A stretch of 64,000 nt of DNA from DAOUJI01 sp965237875 (GCA_965237875.1 CBDEGP010000002.1:1984001-2048000); one strand, 5' to 3'; positions 9,123-17,367 are shown, counted from the stretch's first letter. Program-made: numbers and translations. The notes: a model not told the origin generated them from the letters alone.

Positions 9123-10307
9123 ATGGCGGACCTGGAAGTAAGTGGAAAGACTGCCCTCGTTGGACTGGGCTTGACGGAGATGACCCGCCGCTACACCAAA
9201 TCCGCGTCGGAACTTGCCATGGAGGCCGTAGTATCCGCTGTGGAAGACGCCGGGTTGAAGAAGGGAGACATCGACGGTCTGCTGACCATCGCCGGAATCT
9301 CCGGGGGCTTAGAGTTGGACTTCCACGTCGGCCTGGGGCTTCGCGACCTGAGGCTGCGGGCTCACATGAACTCCAACACCGCAGGCTCCAACGCTGGGAT
9401 GATGGTCCAATACGCCGCCCTGGCTATACAGGCCGGCATGGCCGACGTGGTTGGAATCGTGCTTGGCGACTCTCCCGTCTCTTCCCGTGTAACCGGGGGA
9501 CAGGCGTATGGACGGCAGAGGCCGTTGACGGGTCAGGCGGGCCTCAACGCAGCGTATGGCGTGTTTGGAGCTCCGATGACTTATGCCCTGGCCGCCCAGC
9601 GGCACATGGCTTTGTACGGCACCACTCAGGACCATCTGGGCGCCATCGCCGTCTCCAACCGGGAATGGGCTGCCATGACGCCTCACGCCGTCTATAGAGA
9701 CCCTTTGACCTTGGACGACTATCACAGCAGCAGGTGGATTGCCGAGCCTTTCCACATTTTGGACTGTTGCATGGTCAATAACGGCGCTGTCGCCGTCATA
9801 GTCACCTCTGCTGAGCGCGCTCGGGACTTGAAACAGCCCCCTGTCTACATTCTAGGGATGGGTCAGGGGTATCCAGGCAACCCGCGCCGCGCAGGTTACG
9901 AATGTGAAGTAAACACCGGCGCCGTTCTGTCCAAAGAGACCGCGTTTCGGATGGCGGGCATCAGCGTCGAAGACGTGGACCTTTGTGAGTTTTACGACTG
10001 CTTCACGTATGCGACTCTCGTGACATTGGAAGATTACGGGTTCTGCGGCAAGGGAGAAGGCGGGTTCTTTGCCGCCGAGGGCAGACTCGCTCCTGGAGGC
10101 TCCTTGCCGACCAACACGGGAGGCGGGCATTTGTCAGGCTTCTATTTGTGGGGCATGACGCCCATCTCGGAAGCCGTCATTCAGGCTCGCGGTCAAGCCG
10201 GAGAGCGTCAGGCGCCCAAGCATGACGTTGTTCTTGTCAGCAGCCAGGGAGGGACGCTCGACTATCATTCCTGTTTCGTCCTTAGCCCCTCGCCTTCGGG
10301 CGGATAG
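9123..10307 (+). CDS. Thiolase-superfamily protein lacking the nucleophilic cysteine
   Basis: A 394-residue SCP2/lipid-transfer-type thiolase fold. The N-terminal half has LAMEAVVSAVEDAGLKKGDI; the C-terminal half has LCEFYDCFTYATLVTLEDYG and TNTGGGHLSG with a conserved His. Where biosynthetic and degradative thiolases have a Cys, this protein reads NSNTAGSN (residues 83-90), with no Cys. Thiolase-like retro-aldolases that act with a DUF35 partner (Ltp2-ChsH2 in steroid degradation) also lack it, and a DUF35 gene follows 32 bp downstream. I infer a C-C bond lyase or condensing enzyme acting on acyl-CoA, as a complex. The ATG at 9123 has GAGGTGG upstream; an upstream in-frame TTG/GTG start is not needed. 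Confidence 0.88.
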   Translation: MADLEVSGKTALVGLGLTEMTRRYTKSASELAMEAVVSAVEDAGLKKGDIDGLLTIAGISGGLELDFHVGLGLRDLRLRAHMNSNTAGSNAGMMVQYAALAIQAGMADVVGIVLGDSPVSSRVTGGQAYGRQRPLTGQAGLNAAYGVFGAPMTYALAAQRHMALYGTTQDHLGAIAVSNREWAAMTPHAVYRDPLTLDDYHSSRWIAEPFHILDCCMVNNGAVAVIVTSAERARDLKQPPVYILGMGQGYPGNPRRAGYECEVNTGAVLSKETAFRMAGISVEDVDLCEFYDCFTYATLVTLEDYGFCGKGEGGFFAAEGRLAPGGSLPTNTGGGHLSGFYLWGMTPISEAVIQARGQAGERQAPKHDVVLVSSQGGTLDYHSCFVLSPSPSGG

Positions 10308-10339
10308 CTCCGGGACTGGAGCGAGGAGGTTTCTTAGAG

Positions 10340-10744
10340 ATGGTGGAAAAACCTATTCCCGAGGCCGATGAACTCTGGCGCCCCTTTTTCGACGGGGCGC
10401 GTAACGGGGCGTTGATGGTCCAGCGTTGCCAGGCGTGCGAGTCCTATCTTGCTCCCGGGACCACGCGCTGCACCGAATGTTGGAGTGAGTCTTTGGAATG
10501 GGTGCAGGCTTCCGGCCAGGGGACCTTATTCACCTACTCGATTGTCCACCACATCGGCCACCCCGGCTTCCGCGATGAAGTCCCTTACGTCATCGCAGTA
10601 GTGGAGCTGGAAGAAGGACCCAGGTTGAACACCAACATCCTCCGCAGCGACGACACGGAACTCAAAGTCGGCATGGCCGTAGAGGTGGTTTTCGAGGCTC
10701 TCAGCGACGAGATATCGATTCCCAAGTTTCGCCCGGCTGCATGA
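10340..10744 (+). CDS. DUF35 OB-fold protein with rubredoxin-like zinc ribbon (thiolase partner)
   Basis: A 134-residue protein. A zinc ribbon comes first (CQAC at about residues 31-34 and CTEC at about 45-48), followed by an OB-fold with the typical GQGTLFTYSIVHH and the C-terminal VGMAVEVVFE. DUF35 proteins bind thiolase-like enzymes and complete or gate their acyl-CoA site, as ChsH2 does for Ltp2 and as acetoacetyl-CoA thiolase complexes show. It lies directly after the cysteine-less thiolase, so the two almost certainly form one complex. GAGGAGG lies upstream of the ATG. The gene ends 61 bp before a convergent ABC permease gene. Confidence 0.92.
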   Translation: MVEKPIPEADELWRPFFDGARNGALMVQRCQACESYLAPGTTRCTECWSESLEWVQASGQGTLFTYSIVHHIGHPGFRDEVPYVIAVVELEEGPRLNTNILRSDDTELKVGMAVEVVFEALSDEISIPKFRPAA

Positions 10745-10805
10745 CGCCATAGGACCCGAGAGGTCAGGCGGATAGACCACTCCTACCGTCCTGTACAGCG
10801 TCTCC

Positions 10806-11738
10806 CTACCTGCTCCCTCGCAGCCTGGGGTCCCAAAGGTCACGCAACGCGTCCCCCAGCATGTTGAAGGCGAACACCACCAGGCCGATGGCGACGGACG
10901 GGAAGACTATCAAAGTAGGCGCCTCCCTGAGCAAGTGGTAGGTCTGCCGGCTCATCATCCCGCCCCAGGAGGGGTCTTCGGGCGGACCTCCCAGGCCCAG
11001 AAAACTTAGGGAGCTTTCGATGATGATGGCGGCTCCCAGGGTGACGGAGGCCATAACCAGGATCAGCGACAGACAGTTGGGGAGCACGTGCCTGGCCACG
11101 ATGCGCCAGTATCCCGCTCCCACAGCCCTGGCGGCCGTTACGTAGTCCATAGCTATTACGGAGAGGGTCTGCGACCGCACCGCTCGGGCGGTCGGAGGGA
11201 TGATGGTGATTGATATGGCGATGATCACGTTTTCCAGGGAAGAACCGGCTGTGGCCACGATGGCCATAGCCAATATAAGGGAAGGGAAGGCCATCAGAGC
11301 GTCGATGACCCGCTGGAGGACCAAATCCACCCCTGATCCTCTGGTGGCGCTGATGACGCCGATGGCGCTCCCGGTGACCACTCCGCATATCGTGGAAATC
11401 ATGCTGACGTATAGCGAGATGCGGGCGCCGTATATCAGCCGGCTCAAAACGTCGCGGCCCAGCTCGTCGCTGCCAAGTATATATCCGCTCTGACCCACTC
11501 CGGCGAAAATGGCTGACACATTGATGTCATAGGGGTCGGAGGGCGCCGTCAACGGCGCAAAGACAGCCGTCAGGACCAGCAGAACGATAACGACTGCCGC
11601 CACGGCCCCCACGGGTTGAAGGACGGCGAACCTCTTCGCCGCCAGCAGGAATGAGACCGCAGGACCGGCCCTTGGTCCCCCTACGGCATCGAGGGCTTCT
11701 TCACCGGGAGCAAACGGCGCTCTCACAGCGCCCGCCAA
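10806..11738 (-). CDS. Peptide-type ABC transporter permease (DppC family)
   Basis: A 310-residue DppC-like permease, last gene of a three-gene minus-strand operon. It has the first helix, the LGSDELGRDVLSRLIYGARIS extracytoplasmic segment, and the EAA loop (YVTAARAVGAGYWRI then HVLPN). It ends LWDPRLRGSR. The start is uncertain: TTG at 11738 or GTG at 11726, neither with an ideal ribosome site. About 30 bp separate it from the DppB-like gene upstream. It resembles the gene at 1045-1962 but is clearly a separate paralogue. No ATPase gene is linked. Confidence 0.92.
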   Translation of the reverse strand: MAGAVRAPFAPGEEALDAVGGPRAGPAVSFLLAAKRFAVLQPVGAVAAVVIVLLVLTAVFAPLTAPSDPYDINVSAIFAGVGQSGYILGSDELGRDVLSRLIYGARISLYVSMISTICGVVTGSAIGVISATRGSGVDLVLQRVIDALMAFPSLILAMAIVATAGSSLENVIIAISITIIPPTARAVRSQTLSVIAMDYVTAARAVGAGYWRIVARHVLPNCLSLILVMASVTLGAAIIIESSLSFLGLGGPPEDPSWGGMMSRQTYHLLREAPTLIVFPSVAIGLVVFAFNMLGDALRDLWDPRLRGSR

Positions 11739-11768
11739 GTCCTCTGCATAACGTGGCCGTGCAGCATG

Positions 11769-12725
11769 TCAGTATCGAATCCTTGGGTCCAATACGCCGT
11801 ACAGCAGGTCCACGATCAGGTTGATGATCAGGATTCCCCCAATCATCGTCATGACTATGCCCTGGACCATGGCGTAATCCCTGTTTGAGATCGAGTCGAG
11901 AAGAATCTTGCCCAAACCTGGCAGCCGGAAGATGCGTTCTATGATGACTGTGCCGCCCAACAGCACCGCGAACTGGAATCCTGCAAGGGTCAGCACAGGC
12001 AGCAGGGCGTTTCGCAGCGCGTGGCGATAGACGACCACCCGGTTCCCCAGACCTTTTGAACGGGCCGTCCGGACGTAATCTTCGCGCAGCACGTCCAACA
12101 TTCCTGAGCGGGTGATCCTGGCCATATAACCTATGCGCGTAAAGGAAAGGGCGAGCACAGGAAACGCCATCTGCCTGATGTTGAGCCACGGGTCATCCCA
12201 TAGCTGTGCGTATCCCAAAGGCGGCTGCCAGTCAAACAACACCACCTGAATGAAAATGATAAGGATGGCGAATACGAACAGTGGGATTGTCACTCCCACG
12301 ATGGCTATAGCCCTGCCAACGTAATCGATCCACGTGTTCTGATTGACGGCTGAGATTACACCGAGGGGGATGGCGAAAATAATGCTGATGATTATGCCGG
12401 TGACTGCCAACTCGGCGCTGACAGGCAAGCTGCGCTCAATATTGTCCCGCACGTCCGTGTCGTCATAAAAAGACTTGCCCATGTCGCCATAGAACAGACC
12501 TTGGACCCAGTCGAAATACTGGACGACGAGGGTACGATCGGTGCCCATCCTCTTGCGGAGGATTTCGAGGTCTTCTTCGGTGTACACCGAGTTGCCGGTG
12601 GGGCCCGCCAGCCTGGCTGCCGCCGGGTCGCCAGGAACAACCCGGAGAATGAGAAAGGCGATGATTGATACGAGGATAACGCTGGGAATGAAAGCCAGAA
12701 ACCTTTTGAGGATGTATGTGTGCAT
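11769..12725 (-). CDS. Peptide-type ABC transporter permease (DppB family)
   Basis: A 318-residue permease. It shows the N-terminal RFLAFIPSVILVSIIAFLILRVVPGDP signature in part (FLAFIPSVILV, VVPGDPAA), the EAA loop (YVRTARSKGLGNRVV, ALRNALLP) and the C-terminal LDPRIRY. A clear AAGGAAAGG ribosome site precedes the ATG. It sits 119 bp after the substrate-binding protein gene; a strong inverted repeat lies in that gap and may set different expression levels for the binding protein and the permeases. Confidence 0.93.
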   Translation of the reverse strand: MHTYILKRFLAFIPSVILVSIIAFLILRVVPGDPAAARLAGPTGNSVYTEEDLEILRKRMGTDRTLVVQYFDWVQGLFYGDMGKSFYDDTDVRDNIERSLPVSAELAVTGIIISIIFAIPLGVISAVNQNTWIDYVGRAIAIVGVTIPLFVFAILIIFIQVVLFDWQPPLGYAQLWDDPWLNIRQMAFPVLALSFTRIGYMARITRSGMLDVLREDYVRTARSKGLGNRVVVYRHALRNALLPVLTLAGFQFAVLLGGTVIIERIFRLPGLGKILLDSISNRDYAMVQGIVMTMIGGILIINLIVDLLYGVLDPRIRY

Positions 12726-12774
12726 CAGCCTTTCCTTGAATGTCTCCGGGAAACCGGCTTCAGGCGGCTAAGAG

Positions 12775-12816
12775 AAGAAACGGGTGAATGGAGGCGGCCC
12801 TATTCACCCGTTTCTT
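12775..12816 (-). promoter_or_regulatory. 15-bp perfect inverted repeat between binding-protein and permease genes
   Basis: AAGAAACGGGTGAAT at 12775-12789 pairs exactly with the sequence at 12802-12816 across a 12-base loop. It lies after the stop of the minus-strand binding-protein gene (12845) and before the permease start (12725). No long T-run follows on the minus strand, so a full rho-independent terminator is doubtful. The position fits an mRNA-stabilising or attenuating hairpin of the kind that keeps binding protein in excess over permease. Confidence 0.7.
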
Positions 12817-12844
12817 AGATGACCCTTTTTACAGTCTTGCTATT

Positions 12845-14713
12845 TTATTGATTGACAAGCCAAAGCTGCTCGGCCTTCGTCTCCAGGTATCCGCTCTGAG
12901 TAGGCATCTGGCCCGCCACCTTGTGGGCATTGAAAAGGCGGGAGATCGTTCTCCACTCTTGCATTACCATGTAGGTGTCTTTGTTAAGAAGAATGTCCTC
13001 GATCTGCGCCACAATTGCGCGCCTCTCAACCTGGTCTATAGTCCGGCTCTGTTCCCTGATGAGAGCCGGCAGGTCTTCCGGCCCCGCGTATTCCCAGTTA
13101 TGACTGTTGATAACCGAGTCCGGCAGGTAGAAGGAGTTGAGATAGTGGTCGGGGGTGACAATCCCGACGCCGAGCCCCTGGATGATCAGGTCGAAAGTCC
13201 CCTCGGCCCTGATGTCGTCCATGGTGGCCCGGTCGAAGGATTTCACGTCCAACTCGATGTTCAGGAACCGCTTCAACTGGTCTTGTATGGTGGCCCCCCT
13301 GAGGGCGTCACCGGCCGTCTGCGTGATTTGGAAGGTAGTCTTGAAGCCGTCGGGATAACCCGCTTCCGTCAAGAGCTCCTTAGCCCGGGCTACGTCCTGA
13401 TCATGGGGGACGCGAAAACCTGGAACCTGCAATATCTCCTCACCTGTCAGCCCCAGCGGATGCCCTGGAGGAACGGCGGGGCCGCCCAACACTCCTCTTC
13501 CCGCCTGGACTGCCTTATTCAACTCATGCCGGTCGAGGACGAGCATCATAGCCTGCCGCACGAGGATGTTGTCGAAGGGCGCCTTGGTGACGTTCATCTT
13601 GAGCATATTGGGGCAGCAGGGGAGTGCGTACGCTATGAACTTGCCCTTCCCCCGTTCCACCAATGCCTGCAACTGTCCCTCGGTCATGTTGCCGCTGCTC
13701 TGCCAGTTGGTTTCCCAGACCCGCTCGGTCTCCCAGGCGGCCTGGGCCGAAGTGGCGTCGTCGATAGTGTGGTAGTCCATGCCGTCCAGGTAAGGCAGGT
13801 CGCGGCCGTCGGGGTCCTTCTTCCAGTAGTTGGGGTTCTTCTCGTAGCGCCAGTTTTCCTGGTCTGTGACCTCCGCGACCCTGAACGGCCCTGAGCCCAG
13901 CAGGGTCTTCCAACCGTCTTGCCACTCAAAGCTCAACTCTCCCGCGGCAACCTTGGCGTCAACCTCTTCATAATGGGCCTTCGGGATGATGACAAGTTGG
14001 TCGTTGGCCATAAACAGCAGGAAGTCGGCCCACTGGTCTGTCAGGTAGAACCGGACAGTCGTCTGGTCAATCGCTTCCACCCGGTCCAGGTGGGAAGCGA
14101 TGCTGATCTTGTACTCGGTGGACTGGTCGGGGTGGTTTGGAGTCTTGCCCGCCATACGGTCGAAGCTAAAGGCCACGTCCTCGGCGGTGACCGGAGAGCC
14201 GTCCCAGAACACCGCGTCGGGGTTTAGGTAGAAGGTCCATACCTTCCCTTCCGTGTCCGACTGCTCCCACCTGACGGCAAGGTCGCCTTTGATGTCGAAC
14301 CTGTCAAACGTCCAGGCATTGAACTCCAGCAATGCGTTGAACATGGGGCCCATTACGTTGGACAGGTATAGGAACTTGTTGTGGGGGTCCCAGTCGCTCC
14401 GGAGCTTGAACATGGGTTGGACTTGCATCACCCCGCCGTATTGGGGTTCGCCGAACTCTTCGATCTTGTACCCAACGGCCCCGTAACCGGTAGTGCCTTC
14501 CGCTATCGCCCTGGGAGCTTCCACAGGCGACGTGGCTGTAGGGGGCGGGGCTTCAGTCGGGATAGCCGTAGGCGCCGGAGAGGTGGCGGTGGGCACGGCG
14601 GTTGGGGGCGATGTCGGGGTGGCCTCATCTCCACAGGCGACTCCGACAAGGATTGCCATTGCGGCCATCAAACCGGCAGTCAAAAACCAATGCCTTTTAA
14701 CCACATTCTTCAT
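12845..14713 (-). CDS. ABC transporter substrate-binding lipoprotein (SBP_bac_5 / DppA-OppA family)
   Basis: A 622-residue extracytoplasmic binding protein for the permeases that follow. It starts with a lipoprotein signal peptide: Lys/Arg-rich start, hydrophobic core, and a lipobox LVGVAC with the Cys near residue 27. A Thr/Pro/Ala-rich linker (about residues 30-68) follows, then the family 5 domain (WTFYLNPDAVFWDGSPVTAEDV, with AYALPCCPNM and RQAMMLVLDRHELN). GGAGGAGGG precedes the ATG. The ligand could be peptide, opine, sugar oligomer or other. The linker is like that of the lipoprotein at 19701-21113. Confidence 0.93.
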   Translation of the reverse strand: MKNVVKRHWFLTAGLMAAMAILVGVACGDEATPTSPPTAVPTATSPAPTAIPTEAPPPTATSPVEAPRAIAEGTTGYGAVGYKIEEFGEPQYGGVMQVQPMFKLRSDWDPHNKFLYLSNVMGPMFNALLEFNAWTFDRFDIKGDLAVRWEQSDTEGKVWTFYLNPDAVFWDGSPVTAEDVAFSFDRMAGKTPNHPDQSTEYKISIASHLDRVEAIDQTTVRFYLTDQWADFLLFMANDQLVIIPKAHYEEVDAKVAAGELSFEWQDGWKTLLGSGPFRVAEVTDQENWRYEKNPNYWKKDPDGRDLPYLDGMDYHTIDDATSAQAAWETERVWETNWQSSGNMTEGQLQALVERGKGKFIAYALPCCPNMLKMNVTKAPFDNILVRQAMMLVLDRHELNKAVQAGRGVLGGPAVPPGHPLGLTGEEILQVPGFRVPHDQDVARAKELLTEAGYPDGFKTTFQITQTAGDALRGATIQDQLKRFLNIELDVKSFDRATMDDIRAEGTFDLIIQGLGVGIVTPDHYLNSFYLPDSVINSHNWEYAGPEDLPALIREQSRTIDQVERRAIVAQIEDILLNKDTYMVMQEWRTISRLFNAHKVAGQMPTQSGYLETKAEQLWLVNQ

Positions 14714-15129
14714 TAGAGCCCTCCTCCGGTTTACGTTCGGGCCTGGCGGTCCAGAGATGATGGCTTTCGTCTAACTCATAGGCATGGCCATTATCTGATG
14801 CAATCTCAATTCCAACTGCGGCGGCAATCGCGTCATAGGCGTGGTTACAACGATTGCGATGGTGTATTCTTGTATCATAATGGGTTCGAGAGTGTCAAGC
14901 CGATGCAGTCTCCCAAATCCACCACAGAGAAGTGGACAGGACGCCTCACTTCGTTGACGGCCACCGATCATTCAGGGGCTCCCGTCGGAGCCTATCCGAA
15001 GTATTGACAGCGCTGACCAGCCTGCCAATAATGGCTGTCATCCGACTTCTTCCGACCTGAATCCCGCCCAACTTTGACTGTTCCAAATATCCGGACCCCG
15101 CAACTATTTCGGTTCAAGGAGGAAGGACC
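14714..15129. other. Divergent intergenic region
   Basis: 416 bp between the divergent binding-protein and SMP-30-like genes. It carries a good plus-strand promoter at 15004-15032 (listed separately). On the minus strand there is a perfect TTGACA (plus 14898-14893) with TATGAT 13 bp further (14879-14874), too close for a canonical pair; it may be a promoter with a different minus-10. Small open frames here have no ribosome site and look non-coding. Confidence 0.5.
15004..15032 (+). promoter_or_regulatory. Sigma-70-type promoter for the SMP-30-like gene
   Basis: TTGACA at 15004-15009, 17-bp spacer, AATAAT at 15027-15032. It lies about 98 bp before the ATG at 15130 and faces it. Confidence 0.6.
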
Positions 15130-16059
15130 ATGCCTATTGAACAGACAGCCCCCGAGTTGCAGCGAATCGTTGCGATGGACCAGGAGTTGGAGTTGTTGGG
15201 CTCCGGTTACGGCCCTGAGGACGACCCGGCTAAAGATTCGCGAGCGCATGGAATATACCCAACCGCCGAAGGACCGATATGGTGGAAGGAAGGAGGGTTC
15301 CTCCTTTTCAGCCACATGACCCACAACAGGAGACTGAAGTGGGCGCCGGGCGAGGGCGTGTCCGTATACCACGAGCCGACGAACCACACCAACGGACAGA
15401 CCAGGGACCCCCAGGGAAGGATCATAGCCTGCGAGTCGGGCGCCCGAAGGGTCGCGCGCTTGGAGCATGACGGGACCGTCACCGTAGTGGCCAACCGCTA
15501 TCGCGGGACGTTGATCAACCGTCCCAACGACGTAACCGCCACGTCCGACGGAAGCATCTACTTCACTGACCCGGGCGGCCCGAACCCTGAGTTCGAGCTG
15601 GACTTTTCAGGCGTGTATCGAGTGTCTCCCGACCTGGGAACCATCAACTTGCTGGTCCGAGACTTCCTCGCGCCGAACGGCATTGCTTTTTCACCGGATG
15701 AGACGACCCTCTACATCGACGACTCGCGGCGGGGCCACGTCCGGGCCATCGACGTCCAGGCCAACGGGATGCTCAACTTGGCCTCAGACAGGGCGCTGTG
15801 CGACATGAACGGCTCCGGCCTGCCCGGCGTTGTGGACGGCATGAAGGTCGATGTCGAGGGGAACCTGTATGTAGCCGGCCCTGGAGGAATATGGGTAATC
15901 GACCCGTCGGGCAAGCATTTGGGGATAATCCTGACCGGGTCCGACCAGACCACCAACTGCGCCTGGGGCGGCGACGATTGGAACACCCTGTTCATCACTA
16001 CGATGGACAGTCTTTTCCGCATACAAACCAGGATACCCGGAGTCCATCTGCCTAGATAG
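15130..16059 (+). CDS. SMP-30/gluconolactonase/LRE-family protein
   Basis: A 309-residue six-bladed propeller hydrolase of the SMP-30 family. It shows the EGPIWW motif with the metal-binding Glu (near residue 51), RPNDVT (Asn ligand region), PNGIAFSPDETTLYIDDS and the VDGMKVDVEGNLY Asp motif, in family order. Members hydrolyse lactones or related esters with a divalent metal. GGAGGAAGG lies just before the ATG. The ligand residues look intact, so it is likely active; substrate unknown. It stands alone, with its own promoter and a palindromic repeat after the stop. Confidence 0.9.
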   Translation: MPIEQTAPELQRIVAMDQELELLGSGYGPEDDPAKDSRAHGIYPTAEGPIWWKEGGFLLFSHMTHNRRLKWAPGEGVSVYHEPTNHTNGQTRDPQGRIIACESGARRVARLEHDGTVTVVANRYRGTLINRPNDVTATSDGSIYFTDPGGPNPEFELDFSGVYRVSPDLGTINLLVRDFLAPNGIAFSPDETTLYIDDSRRGHVRAIDVQANGMLNLASDRALCDMNGSGLPGVVDGMKVDVEGNLYVAGPGGIWVIDPSGKHLGIILTGSDQTTNCAWGGDDWNTLFITTMDSLFRIQTRIPGVHLPR

Positions 16060-16072
16060 CCGCGGCGGCCCG

Positions 16073-16112
16073 CCCCTTCTCCCCTGGCGGGAGAAGGTTG
16101 GGATGAGGGGGG
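16073..16112. repeat. Dispersed palindromic repeat (CCTTCTCCC family), copy 1
   Basis: CCTTCTCCC at 16075-16083 pairs with GGGAGAAGG at 16089-16097, and a GGGATGAGGGG tail follows. It lies 14 bp after the stop of the SMP-30-like gene. The same core occurs in inverted orientation at 17247-17333. This is a REP-like intergenic repeat; it may also serve as a weak terminator. Confidence 0.7.
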
Positions 16113-16238
16113 ACAAGGGCGCATCCCAAGGTGCGGCTGAAGAAAATGACGCCCGTGTGCAACCGGATACATAGGCTGCGCCTAAACCAAGTACATGGGT
16201 AACACTTGGATTGACGGCTTGGGAGTCCCAAGTTCTCC

Positions 16239-16267
16239 TTGCCGCTGAGTGAGCGCTTAAGTAGAAT
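16239..16267 (+). promoter_or_regulatory. Probable promoter for the SDR gene
   Basis: TTGCCG at 16239-16244, 17-bp spacer, TAGAAT at 16262-16267, 51 bp before the ATG at 16318. Confidence 0.45.
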
Positions 16268-16317
16268 ATGCTCCACTGCTGGGGATTTCTCATATCCGAA
16301 TAAAGGGGGCCGTGCAG

Positions 16318-17136
16318 ATGGACTTTGGGCTGTTGGGCAAGAAGGCTCTGGTGACCGGCGGGAGCAGGGGCATTGGCAAAGCCATTGCGTGGGAGCTTGC
16401 AAAGGAAGGCATGGACGTGGTCGTTTCCGCCCGCGGCGTCGAGGACCTGGAGAGGGCCGCTAAGGAGATCGGCGACGACACCGGGCGTAAGGTCCTCGCC
16501 ATGCCAATGGACGCAACCAAACGGGACCAAGTGGACCAGGTGGTGGCCGAGGCGGCGGCCGAGCTTGGAGGTCTGCACATCCTCGTGAACAGCGGCTCCC
16601 ACCCCGGCGGGTCCGCCACGGCCACGGGCTACATCGACACGGTGGTGGACGAGGACCTCATATCTGACTTCGACGTGAAGTTCGTCGGAGCGCTCCGGTG
16701 CTCCAGGGCGGCCATACCCTTCATGAAGGAAGCGGGCTGGGGCCGCATCATCAACATCAGCGGCGCCAACGCCAGGAACGGCGGCAACCTCAGCGGCGGG
16801 GCGAGAAACGTGTCGATGGTGCACATGACCAAGACCCTGGCCACCCAATTGGGCAGGTTCGGCATCACCGTCAACTGCATCCACCCAGGCACTACCCGCA
16901 CCGAACGCACTCCTGGCCTGCTCTCCCAGCGCGGAACGGAGCTTGGTATCTCGCCCGAGGAGATGGAGCAGAAGGACTTCACTCCCGACTCGCCCCGTGG
17001 CAACGCCATCTGCCGGATGGTGGACGCGTCGGAAATAGGCTATCTAACGGTGTTCCTTGCCTCCGACAAGTCCTGGGCCGTAACCGGCGAGGTCATAACC
17101 GCCACGGGAGGGGCCGGAAACTCCGTCTATTATTAG
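16318..17136 (+). CDS. Short-chain dehydrogenase/reductase, non-canonical active site
   Basis: A 272-residue SDR. The N-terminal NAD(P) site TGGSRGIGKA (about residues 13-22) and ILVNSG, close to the usual NNAG, are clear. The region that should hold Tyr-x-x-x-Lys reads SGGARNVSMVHMTKTLA, without that motif; Ser in NISG is kept. Some SDRs with this SGGARN pattern exist, so it may be an active subfamily rather than a decayed enzyme. The C-terminus, with VFLASDKSWAVTGEVI, is standard. I chose ATG 16318 because the GGGGG at 16304-16308 is well spaced for it; GTG 16312 is the alternative. It could be a ketone reductase or a 3-hydroxyacyl-CoA dehydrogenase. Confidence 0.87.
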   Translation: MDFGLLGKKALVTGGSRGIGKAIAWELAKEGMDVVVSARGVEDLERAAKEIGDDTGRKVLAMPMDATKRDQVDQVVAEAAAELGGLHILVNSGSHPGGSATATGYIDTVVDEDLISDFDVKFVGALRCSRAAIPFMKEAGWGRIINISGANARNGGNLSGGARNVSMVHMTKTLATQLGRFGITVNCIHPGTTRTERTPGLLSQRGTELGISPEEMEQKDFTPDSPRGNAICRMVDASEIGYLTVFLASDKSWAVTGEVITATGGAGNSVYY

Positions 17137-17246
17137 GAGCGGGCGTAACGCTACTGGGTTGCAAGTCCCGCGGGCTCAGATGGGAGGAGCAAGCAGGATC
17201 TTTCGGTTGTACTGGCTTCTCCGATTCCGTTAATCCCTCACATGCC

Positions 17247-17333
17247 TCTCCCCCTCATCCTAACCTTCTCCCGCCAGTGGAGAAGGGACATTGCCCCCTC
17301 GCCCTCGACGGGAGAGGGTTGCGGTGAGGGTGG
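17247..17333. repeat. Dispersed palindromic repeat (CCTTCTCCC family), compound copy 2
   Basis: CCCCTCATCC, then CCTTCTCC at 17264-17271 pairing with GGAGAAGG at 17279-17286. A second imperfect arm (CCCTCGAC/GGGAGAGGG) and a GGTGAGGG tail follow. It is inverted relative to the copy at 16073 and sits between the SDR and alcohol dehydrogenase genes. Confidence 0.7.
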
Positions 17334-17367
17334 ATAACCGAAAGACCCTGTGGATGCGACCCTCACG

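Noticed and set aside
12788..13894. 368-codon plus-strand open frame
   Set aside because: Antisense to the solute-binding protein gene, with no start signals and a composition typical of GC-rich shadow frames.
14771..14971. 66-codon minus-strand frame upstream of the binding-protein gene
   Set aside because: No ribosome site; it lies in the promoter region and has no recognisable pattern.
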